Assembly (NCBI GenBank): GCA_029940235.1
Contig: JAOZRI010000144.1
Span: forward strand, 1-6,147
Source: Desulfobacula sp.
GTDB taxonomy: Bacteria; Desulfobacterota; Desulfobacteria; Desulfobacterales; Desulfobacteraceae
Direction: 5' to 3'
DNA length: 6,147 bases
Shown here piece by piece: positions 1 through 4,919 of this stretch. A program made the translations under genes and the position numbers. Under the pieces are notes generated by a model. The model made no database searches, had not been told where the DNA came from, and saw only the letters and a list, made by a program, of their open reading frames with translations. The first letter of the stretch is position 1. Each line of letters begins with the position of its first letter.

Positions 1-632
1 GCATAAATATGAGCCTTGGTTGATGCAACCTGTCTTGCAGTGAATGTGGATGCATTAAAAGAGTGTTCTGCATGGAGAACAAGGCATGTATCAAAAAAAT
101 GTGCTGTTTCATCATCCGGTACTTTTCCGTTCAGCATGTAGAGAAAATTTGCAGCATGATTTAAACTATTATCAGGTTTTATGGGGTCTTTGTTATTTCT
201 GATTCTGTCCCATGCCGCTGTAATAGTTGCCATTCCGGCAATGAGATTTTCAGCACTGAATAGAGTATGCTCAAGTGTTTCTTTGCCGGCATTAGGGTCA
301 TTCTGGATTAATAAGGGTGTTGCCACCTGGAGGACATCCATGGGATTCATATCAGGTGGCAGGATTTTTAGAAACGAGAATATATTTTCAGGAATATCTC
401 TTTTTTGTTTCAGGCTTTGGGTAAAATCTTTTAATTCATCTTTGTTAGGAAGTCTTTCATATAATAAAAGAAAGCAGACTTCCTCAAATTCAATATTTTT
501 AGCAAGATCTTCAACTAAAAAACCTCTGTAAATCAATTTACCTTCTTTGCCTTTAACATCACAAATCTTTGAACTGGCAATATCTACACCTCGAAGACCA
601 GTGTCCATAACCGGTAATATACATTCGTCCAT
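1..632 (-). CDS. Citrate synthase family protein (Si-type), N-terminal 210 residues, cut by the window edge
   Basis: The reading frame is open from an ATG at 632 to the left edge with no stop. It has a good ribosome binding site (AAAGGAG at 645-639, 6 nt from the ATG). The translation carries citrate synthase landmarks in order: LRGVDIASSKIC (13-24), the LIYRGFLVEDLA segment (33-44), LLLYERLPN (55-63), a PMDVLQVA helix (97-104) and LVLHAEHSFNASTF (184-197). H187 and H190 lie in the HxxH segment that contributes oxaloacetate-binding histidines in the family. Members run about 370-430 residues, so the CoA-binding half and the other catalytic His and Asp lie outside the window. Citrate synthase condenses acetyl-CoA with oxaloacetate in the cytoplasm; 2-methylcitrate synthase (propionyl-CoA) belongs to the same family and cannot be excluded. 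The gene follows the FTR gene by 52 nt on the same strand, so it may be the last or a later gene of that unit. Confidence 0.9.
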   Translation of the reverse strand, partial: MDECILPVMDTGLRGVDIASSKICDVKGKEGKLIYRGFLVEDLAKNIEFEEVCFLLLYERLPNKDELKDFTQSLKQKRDIPENIFSFLKILPPDMNPMDVLQVATPLLIQNDPNAGKETLEHTLFSAENLIAGMATITAAWDRIRNNKDPIKPDNSLNHAANFLYMLNGKVPDDETAHFFDTCLVLHAEHSFNASTFTARQVASTKAHIY

Positions 633-638
633 ATTAAT

Positions 639-645
639 CTCCTTT
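639..645 (-). promoter_or_regulatory. Ribosome binding site of the citrate synthase gene
   Basis: AAAGGAG on the minus strand, 6 nt before the ATG at 632. It fixes the start of this edge-truncated gene. No convincing -35/-10 pair was seen in the 52-nt gap upstream, so read-through from the FTR gene is the simplest way to express it. Confidence 0.75.
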
Positions 646-679
646 TGGTAATGATAAATTCAAAATTAGTATCATAACT

Positions 680-705
680 CCCCCTTAAAAATTTTTTTCA
701 GGGGG
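680..705 (-). terminator. Stem-loop over the stop codon of the FTR gene; possible weak terminator or processing hairpin
   Basis: CCCCCT at 680-685 pairs with AGGGGG at 700-705. After one mismatch, AAAA at 687-690 pairs with TTTT at 695-698, leaving a 4-nt loop. The structure covers the last codons and the stop of the FTR gene. On the minus strand it is followed by AGTTATGATAC, not a T-run, so it does not look like a classical intrinsic terminator. It could separate the redox genes from citrate synthase by attenuation or mRNA processing, or be a chance pairing. Confidence 0.25.
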
Positions 706-1014
706 CCTTCTTTCAGGAATATATTCTGATTGGATTTTATTATTGTGCAGGGCATGGGAAATATAGAGGCCGCAAAAACAGGCTCCAAATTCCTCAAGAT
801 CAGCCTCTCTATATTCACATGGGCATATAATGTCCTTGTCTTTTTCTCTATCTCCACAGGCAAGCCTGCAGGGGCAGGCCATATAACCATATCTGTTTTT
901 ATTTAGAACAAGGGATTCAAGCAGTTCAAATACAAGGTCTTTATCTTTATTAAAATAGATATCTTTTGCTTCCTGGGATTTTTTTAATGCCTGGTATAAT
1001 TGTTCAATTTTCAT
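685..1014 (-). CDS. Ferredoxin:thioredoxin reductase catalytic (beta) subunit homologue
   Basis: This 109-residue cytoplasmic protein has the cysteine pattern of FTR catalytic subunits: C47-P-C49, C64-P-C66 and C79-F-C81, with a typical CPCRLACG segment and a C-terminal FGACFCGLY block. In the known enzyme these cysteines hold a [4Fe-4S] cluster beside a redox-active disulfide, letting ferredoxin electrons reduce a thioredoxin-type partner. Two points are unusual against the plant/cyanobacterial pattern CPC-X16-CPC-X8-CHC: the spacing is X14 and X12, and the His of CHC is Phe80. No variable (alpha) FTR subunit is present in the window. The ATG at 1014 lies inside the end of the redoxin gene (11-nt overlap) and has its own GAGG ribosome binding site, suggesting translational coupling. 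The likely partner is therefore the redoxin encoded just upstream. The family is confidently assigned; the actual target is not known. Confidence 0.92.
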   Translation of the reverse strand: MKIEQLYQALKKSQEAKDIYFNKDKDLVFELLESLVLNKNRYGYMACPCRLACGDREKDKDIICPCEYREADLEEFGACFCGLYISHALHNNKIQSEYIPERRPPEKNF

Positions 1015-1279
1015 GGTTTTCCTCTTTTATTCCAAGAGCTTTCCTGATTTGGTCTTCTTTATATCCCACAATCACCATATCATTAATTTTCATGGTGGGA
1101 AAAGAACAACGGGGGTTAAGCTCTCTAATGTCAGCAAGGATGGCTTTTCGTTCATCACCTTCAAGATCATCCACCTCAATGTAATTGTATTCAACATTAC
1201 ATTGGGAAAGAAATTTTTTAGTTGATTTGCAATGGCTGCACGTACTCAATGCATATAAAGTTGTCATGTTTTCTGCCAT
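1004..1279 (-). CDS. Glutaredoxin-like/NrdH-like small redoxin
   Basis: A 91-residue thioredoxin-fold protein. It shows a redox-active C14-S-H-C17 motif after the first beta strand (TLYALSTC), the cis-proline motif F60-P61-T62, and the V71-G72-Y73 segment where glutaredoxins place their glutathione-binding GF/GG residues. The dithiol motif and small size fit a protein that reduces disulfides or carries electrons to a reductase partner. C27 and C58 are additional cysteines; C58 sits three residues before the cis-Pro. The ATG at 1279 has AGGAG 6 nt upstream; Met5 (1267) is a possible alternative start without an equally placed site. The gene starts 23 nt after rubrerythrin, and its 3' end overlaps the FTR gene by 11 nt, so it is probably reduced by ferredoxin through FTR instead of by NADPH/glutathione. 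That electron path is inferred from position only. Confidence 0.9.
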   Translation of the reverse strand: MAENMTTLYALSTCSHCKSTKKFLSQCNVEYNYIEVDDLEGDERKAILADIRELNPRCSFPTMKINDMVIVGYKEDQIRKALGIKEENHEN

Positions 1280-1302
1280 TGATATCTCCTCATAAAAATG
1301 GG

Positions 1303-1881
1303 TTAATAGTTTGTTGGTTTTATCTCAAAATGAGCCTTTCCATGGGCACAGGCAGGACATATTTCAACAGCTTCATTACCTTCATGGGTATATCCACAAT
1401 TTCGACATCTCCATGTGACCTTACTATCTTTTTTAAATACTTGTTCCTTGTCAATATTCTCTATTAGAGCAAGATATCTTTGTTCATGATATATTTCTGC
1501 AATTGCAATGGAATCAAAAGTTTTTGCAATATTTTCAAACCCCTCACTCCTTGCTGTGGCAGCAAATTCCGGGTACATGGTAGAGTGTTCAAAGTTTTCA
1601 CCTGCTGCAGATTCTTTAAGGTTTTCCATGGTTGTTCCAATGGTTCCGGCAGGAAAGGCAGCTGTGATTTCAAGTTCTTCTCCAGATTCCAGATATTTGA
1701 ACAACCGTTTTGCATGCTCTTTTTCATGGTTTGCAGTCTCTTCAAAAATAGATTGAATCTGGACATAACCCTCTTTTTTCGCTTTGGAGGCAAAATAGGT
1801 ATATCTGTTACGTGCCTGGGATTCTCCTGCAAAAGCCTTTAACAAATTGGTCTGGGTTTGTGTTCCTTTTAATTGAGGCAT
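1303..1881 (-). CDS. rbr: Rubrerythrin
   Basis: A cytoplasmic non-haem iron peroxidase that reduces hydrogen peroxide in anaerobes, using electrons delivered through its rubredoxin-like centre. The protein from the ATG at 1881 is 192 residues, essentially the same as Desulfovibrio vulgaris rubrerythrin (191). The four-helix diiron domain spans about 1-150 with the expected ligands: E20 (in FAGESQARNRY), E53 and H56, E95 and E98, E129 and H132. The C-terminal iron-binding domain has C159-x2-C162, twelve residues, then C175-x2-C178. Nothing essential is missing. The frame is open upstream to 1944, but the added 21 residues are unlike the family, and AAAGGAG at 1893-1887 sits 5 nt before the ATG at 1881, so that start was chosen. 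It is the first gene of the leftward group with the redoxin and FTR genes, consistent with an oxidative-stress/thiol-repair unit. Confidence 0.97.
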   Translation of the reverse strand: MPQLKGTQTQTNLLKAFAGESQARNRYTYFASKAKKEGYVQIQSIFEETANHEKEHAKRLFKYLESGEELEITAAFPAGTIGTTMENLKESAAGENFEHSTMYPEFAATARSEGFENIAKTFDSIAIAEIYHEQRYLALIENIDKEQVFKKDSKVTWRCRNCGYTHEGNEAVEICPACAHGKAHFEIKPTNY

Positions 1882-1886
1882 TTTTT

Positions 1887-1893
1887 CTCCTTT
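1887..1893 (-). promoter_or_regulatory. Ribosome binding site that sets the rubrerythrin start
   Basis: AAAGGAG on the minus strand, 5 nt before the ATG at 1881. It supports the 192-residue product over the 213-residue version starting at 1944, which has no such site. Confidence 0.8.
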
Positions 1894-2071
1894 ATTTATT
1901 ATTATAGTTTTATACTTGTTGGCACCTAATATCTTGAGATACAATAGATCCTTATAACTTTATTTAAACTTTTGCAATCATCATGCCTGAATTGCCCACA
2001 AGTATTGAAAAACCTTTCACATCTGGTTTATAGCATTAAGCCTCTGTTTTGAAAAACAAAAATTTAAGAAG

Positions 2072-2139
2072 GGAACAGGCTTTCTTGATACAAGATTGTA
2101 TCAAAACACACTATTTTATCATCATACATACCCTGTTCC
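2072..2139. repeat. Long-range inverted repeat, 8-bp perfect arms around the 20-bp dyad
   Basis: GGAACAGG at 2072-2079 and CCTGTTCC at 2132-2139 are exact reverse complements separated by 52 nt. The inner 20-bp dyad lies wholly between them, so a transcript could form a branched hairpin, or the arms could be paired protein sites. The right arm also starts a short dyad GTTC-CA-GAAC at 2135-2144. No function can be assigned from sequence. Confidence 0.45.
2085..2104. promoter_or_regulatory. Perfect 20-bp dyad, candidate operator
   Basis: TTGATACAAGATTGTATCAA consists of two exact 8-bp arms (TTGATACA / TGTATCAA) around AGAT. The size and symmetry suit a homodimeric transcription factor. It lies about 204 nt from the rubrerythrin ATG and 235 nt from the alpha subunit ATG, between divergent operons, so it could act on either. 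The half-sites resemble TTGAT, but the N10 spacing between TTGAT and ATCAA rules out a standard FNR/CRP box (N4). The stem is too AT-rich and lacks a T-run on either strand to be a good terminator. Confidence 0.45.
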
Positions 2140-2266
2140 AGAACCTTGATAATTTGATTAATGGCTAAAAATTTAAATTTTGAGAGTCAAGAATTGTCCT
2201 TGTCATAAGTTTTGATGGCGATTCAAACCTTTTTTATGGCAAACACCCAGGTCAGGGAATATTTCT

Positions 2267-2295
2267 TTGTATTGGTCTGTATTTTGCTTTATAGT
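2267..2295 (+). promoter_or_regulatory. Candidate sigma-70-type promoter of the 2-oxoacid oxidoreductase operon
   Basis: TTGTAT at 2267-2272 and TATAGT at 2290-2295 are separated by exactly 17 nt, which would put transcription start near 2302 and give a leader of roughly 37 nt before the ATG at 2339. The -10 matches consensus at 5 of 6 positions and the -35 at only 3 of 6. A perfect TATAAT at 2302-2307 is an alternative -10, but has no recognisable -35 at 16-18 nt. In AT-rich DNA such matches arise by chance, so this is a suggestion. Confidence 0.35.
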
Positions 2296-2325
2296 GTTTT
2301 ATATAATGTAATCAAATTTGAAAAA

Positions 2326-2332
2326 CAGAGAG
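2326..2332 (+). promoter_or_regulatory. Weak ribosome binding site that favours the ATG at 2339
   Basis: CAGAGAG ends 6 nt before the ATG at 2339, the right spacing for initiation there. The in-frame TTG codons at 2318 and 2333 are poorer: nothing purine-rich precedes the first at a useful distance, and the second directly abuts this site. The resulting N-terminus (MHQDITILIGGAAGQG) fits the family, where the glycine-rich loop comes within about ten residues of the start. Confidence 0.5.
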
Positions 2333-2338
2333 TTGAAC

Positions 2339-4042
2339 ATGCATCAAGATATTACAATTTTGATCGGAGGCGCAGCAGGGCAGGGGATTCAGACAATAGG
2401 AGCCTTGCTTGCAAAGGTGTGCCATAATGCTGGATTATTCATATTCTCTGTGGATGATTTTGAATCACGTATCAGGGGAGGGCATAGTTTCCATTTATTG
2501 AGAATAAGTGAAACACCTTTGAGCGCACCCTGTTTTGAGCCTGATATCCTTGTTGCCATTGATACGAAAACATATGAATATCACAAAAATACACTCTCTT
2601 CCCATGGAATTGTTCTTTATAATAGTAATGACAGCAAAAAAGCAGAATCAAATATTTATAATATACCCTTGGAGCTTCTTGCACAACAGGCAGGTGGGAA
2701 GATTGCTTCCAATACAATTGCAGCAGGTGCTGTTCTTGCTATTCTCGGAGCTGCATTTAAAGATATTGAACAGGTACTCAAAGAGCAGTTTGTGAAAAAA
2801 GGGAAATCAGTATTGGATTTGAACCTGAAAGCCGGAAAAAGCGGATATGATATTGGCAGAAAGATTGATTCTTCTTTCTGTTTTGATTTTACTCTTGTTA
2901 AACATGAAAATATGGTCATGACCGGGGCAAAAGCTGCTGCCCTGGGTGCCCTTGCAGCCGATTGCAGGTTTTTTCCGTTTTATCCCATGAGTCCGGGTAC
3001 TTCAATTATTTCCAATATTGTCAAATACAGTGATCAACTGCCCATTATTATTGAGCAGGCTGAAGATGAAATCGCAGCAGTCAATATGGCAGTGGGAGCA
3101 TCATTTGCAGGAGTTCGTTCCATGACATCCACCTCGGGCGGAGGATTCTGCCTCATGACCGAGGGGCTTGGGCTTGCTGGAATGAGTGAGACCCCTCTTG
3201 TGATTATTAATGCCCAGCGCCCCGGACCTGCAACCGGTCTTGCCACAAGGACAGCCCAGGCAGATCTTCTATTTGCCATCAATGCATCCCAGGATGAATT
3301 TCCAAGGTTTGTGTTTGCTCCCGGAGGTGTCATAGAAACATTTGATGCGGTTAAAAAAGCATTTTACCTCTCTGAAAAATATCAGGTGCCGTCTATTATT
3401 CTAATGGATCAGTTTCTTGCAGATTCAGCAAAAACTGAATCAGGTGTATTTGAAATCGGCCATGAGCATAAAAGTTTTCTGGAACAAGAGACAAAATTGT
3501 ATCAGTCCAAGGATTATTTAAGATATAAAATAATAGATACTGGTATTTCCCCACGCAGGGTTCCCTGCGGTTCTGATGCCCTTGTAAGGGCAAGCGGTAA
3601 TGAACATACTCAAGAAGGCCTCTCCATTGAAGATCCTGAAAACCGCAGTGTAATGGTGGAAAAACGATTTAAAAAACTTAAATTGATGAAAAATGAGATG
3701 GCACAACCTCTGGTGTTTTATGACAACAGCTCCTTTTTTTTGGCAGCCTGGGGATCGACAAAGGGCAGTGTCATGGAAGCCTGCGCAAAATTAAGGGAAC
3801 AGGAGATTGATGCAGGGTGTATCATATTTGAAGATATATGGCCTTTGGATTTTAATACAATAAAAAGACTGCTTGAAAATAAAAAATTAATAATGGTTGA
3901 GGGTAATGCCACCTGCCAGATGGGAACTCTGATTACCCAGCAGACAGGTATCCAATTTAATGAATCTATTCTAAAATATGATGGCAGGCCTTTTTATCCT
4001 GAATATATTATGAAAAAAGCAAAGCAGATCATGGGATATTAG
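2339..4042 (+). CDS. 2-oxoacid:acceptor oxidoreductase, fused gamma-alpha subunit (KorA-like)
   Basis: A 567-residue cytoplasmic subunit of a thiamine-diphosphate enzyme that oxidatively decarboxylates a 2-oxoacid with CoA to acyl-CoA, CO2 and reduced ferredoxin (or the reverse). It is the two-subunit type with the gamma domain fused ahead of alpha. Gamma covers about 1-185, with the glycine-rich GGAAGQGIQTIG (10-21) and RIRGGHS (44-50). Alpha follows, with YPMSPGT (215-221), the family's YPxTP substrate-binding motif, then QAEDEIAA (240-247), RPGPATG (294-300), DEFPR (319-323), SGNEHTQEG (419-427) and a C-terminal domain with GSTKG (472-476) and VEGNATCQMG (520-529). Length is normal for this fused class. 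The substrate (2-oxoglutarate, pyruvate, branched-chain or other) cannot be read from sequence, so no korA symbol is given. The beta gene begins 1 nt after the stop. There is no ferredoxin-like subunit. Two tandem dyads occur within the gene at 3554-3592. Confidence 0.93.
   Translation: MHQDITILIGGAAGQGIQTIGALLAKVCHNAGLFIFSVDDFESRIRGGHSFHLLRISETPLSAPCFEPDILVAIDTKTYEYHKNTLSSHGIVLYNSNDSKKAESNIYNIPLELLAQQAGGKIASNTIAAGAVLAILGAAFKDIEQVLKEQFVKKGKSVLDLNLKAGKSGYDIGRKIDSSFCFDFTLVKHENMVMTGAKAAALGALAADCRFFPFYPMSPGTSIISNIVKYSDQLPIIIEQAEDEIAAVNMAVGASFAGVRSMTSTSGGGFCLMTEGLGLAGMSETPLVIINAQRPGPATGLATRTAQADLLFAINASQDEFPRFVFAPGGVIETFDAVKKAFYLSEKYQVPSIILMDQFLADSAKTESGVFEIGHEHKSFLEQETKLYQSKDYLRYKIIDTGISPRRVPCGSDALVRASGNEHTQEGLSIEDPENRSVMVEKRFKKLKLMKNEMAQPLVFYDNSSFFLAAWGSTKGSVMEACAKLREQEIDAGCIIFEDIWPLDFNTIKRLLENKKLIMVEGNATCQMGTLITQQTGIQFNESILKYDGRPFYPEYIMKKAKQIMGY
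3554..3592. repeat. Two tandem 16-bp dyads inside the gamma-alpha subunit gene
   Basis: CGCAGGGTTCCCTGCG (3554-3569) and TGCCCTTGTAAGGGCA (3577-3592) each have perfect 7-bp arms around a 2-nt centre, spaced 7 nt apart. In RNA each could fold as a short GC-rich hairpin with a 4-nt loop. They cover codons for about residues 406-418, a variable linker just before the SGNEHTQEG motif. They do not disrupt the frame. Function unknown; codon chance is possible. Confidence 0.4.
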
Positions 4043-4043
4043 T

Positions 4044-4919
4044 ATGGAAAAAACAAAATTTGATATTGATAATGAGAACCAGTGGTGCCCTGGATGTGGT
4101 AACTTTTCTATTCTCAAGTCAATGAAAAATGCTTTTATTACTCTTGATTTGGAACCCAGAGATCTTTTGCTTGTATCTGGTATTGGCCAGGCAGGCAAAC
4201 TTCCTAATTATCTTGCCTGCAATATGCTGCATGGACTCCATGGAAGAGCCCTTGCCCTTGCCACAGGAGCCAAGATTGCCAATCATAATATTAATATTAT
4301 TGTAAATTCAGGAGATGGGGATTGTTATGGTGAGGGCGGCAATCATTTTTTGGCGGCCATACGCCGTAATATTGATATTACCCTGCTCGTACATAATAAC
4401 CAGATTTACGGGTTGACCAAGGGGCAGGCTTCTCCAACCTCAGCTCTGGGAATGAAAACCAAAAATCAAAATCACGGAACAATTTCAAATGCTTTTAATC
4501 CCATTGCAACAGCCCTTGCTTTGGGAGCAGGATTTATTGGCCAGGGGTTCTCAGGAAACATGCAGCAATTGACCCATTTAATTGTTGAAGCCATCAATTA
4601 TCCAGGATTTTCAATGATTGACATTTATCAGCCCTGTGTCTCTTTTAATAAAATAAATACCCATGCATGGTATAAATCACGGGTTTTTGACCTTAAAGAT
4701 TCAGGCCATGACTATTCTGATTTTAAAAAAGCTTTGCAGCTTGTACACAATAAAAATCATCAAATTCCCACGGGCATTATTTATAAAAGCCCTGGTATTC
4801 CATTTCACGAAAGATTAGATGTTTTAAAAAACCAGCCTCTTGTTGAATACAGTTTTAATGCAGCACAATTGGAAAAAACTCTTGGTATTGCCCAATTTGA
4901 CAAAGGAGATAATCAATGA
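4044..4919 (+). CDS. 2-oxoacid:acceptor oxidoreductase, beta subunit (KorB-like, thiamine diphosphate-binding)
   Basis: A 291-residue catalytic partner of the upstream gamma-alpha subunit. It carries the N-terminal W14-C15-P-G-C18-G motif that ligates the [4Fe-4S] cluster, LHGLHGR (62-68), the thiamine diphosphate/Mg site G90-D91-G92-D93 with N118-N119, the YGLTKGQASPTS block (122-133) and Q196-P-C198-V-S-F-N, which holds a further cluster cysteine. In characterised archaeal enzymes another cysteine ligand sits in a GIGC motif; here the position reads S45-G-I-G-Q49. C59 lies ten residues on and could substitute. From memory, clostridial relatives share GIGQA together with this later cysteine, so it may be a subfamily trait and not a defect. 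The gene starts 1 nt after the alpha stop with only a weak GGGA upstream, implying translational coupling; its TGA overlaps the next ATG by 4 nt. Substrate is undetermined. Confidence 0.94.
   Translation: MEKTKFDIDNENQWCPGCGNFSILKSMKNAFITLDLEPRDLLLVSGIGQAGKLPNYLACNMLHGLHGRALALATGAKIANHNINIIVNSGDGDCYGEGGNHFLAAIRRNIDITLLVHNNQIYGLTKGQASPTSALGMKTKNQNHGTISNAFNPIATALALGAGFIGQGFSGNMQQLTHLIVEAINYPGFSMIDIYQPCVSFNKINTHAWYKSRVFDLKDSGHDYSDFKKALQLVHNKNHQIPTGIIYKSPGIPFHERLDVLKNQPLVEYSFNAAQLEKTLGIAQFDKGDNQ

Larger units (their letters stand above)
1882..2338. other. Divergent intergenic region between the rubrerythrin and 2-oxoacid oxidoreductase operons
   Basis: About 450 bases of very AT-rich sequence with no supported gene. 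It must hold promoters for both directions. It contains a 20-bp perfect dyad (2085-2104) nested inside an 8-bp inverted repeat (arms 2072-2079 and 2132-2139), a 14-bp AT-only palindrome (2168-2181), a small inverted repeat TGTTTT/AAAACA (2045-2058), and a plausible rightward promoter (2267-2295). For rubrerythrin I could not settle on a promoter; TATAAG at 1956-1951 on the minus strand is a possible -10 without a good -35. A frame open from 2212 crosses into the alpha subunit gene and is not considered real. Confidence 0.7.

Noticed and set aside
181..531. Plus-strand frame of 116 codons near the left edge
   Set aside because: It is antisense to a clear citrate synthase on the minus strand and shows no recognisable protein features.
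1464..1842. Frames on both strands within the rubrerythrin region
   Set aside because: They overlap fully conserved rubrerythrin coding sequence and are shadows.
1893..1907. PerR-type box upstream of rubrerythrin (TTATAATNATTATAA)
   Set aside because: Only the right half (ATTATAG) resembles the motif; the left half matches poorly, and AT-rich sequence gives such partial hits.
1920..1936. Sigma-54 promoter (TGGCAC followed by TTG)
   Set aside because: The spacing between TGGCAC and TTG is 8 nt and the GC dinucleotide required at the -12 position is absent; it would also point into the rubrerythrin-distal direction with no gene close by.
1882..1944. N-terminal extension of rubrerythrin by 21 residues to an upstream start codon
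   Set aside because: The extra residues are unlike rubrerythrins, which start close to the xxLKGTxT segment, and the ribosome binding site is placed for the ATG at 1881.
2085..2104. FNR/CRP box reading of the dyad (TTGAT...ATCAA)
   Set aside because: The half-sites are separated by ten bases instead of four.
2168..2181. 14-bp palindrome AAAATTTAAATTTT
   Set aside because: Made only of A and T in an AT-rich region, so chance is the best explanation.
2318..2338. Start of the gamma-alpha subunit at the TTG at 2318
   Set aside because: Adds seven residues with no family support; the ATG at 2339 has the better placed, though weak, ribosome binding site.
2212..2427. Short plus-strand frame with a hydrophobic stretch, possibly a small membrane protein
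   Set aside because: No Shine-Dalgarno sequence before 2212 or 2215. It runs about 90 bases into the alpha subunit gene in another frame, and its hydrophobic part is read from AT-rich promoter DNA.
3034..3333. Minus-strand frame of 99 codons inside the alpha subunit gene
   Set aside because: Antisense shadow of the most conserved part of the alpha domain.
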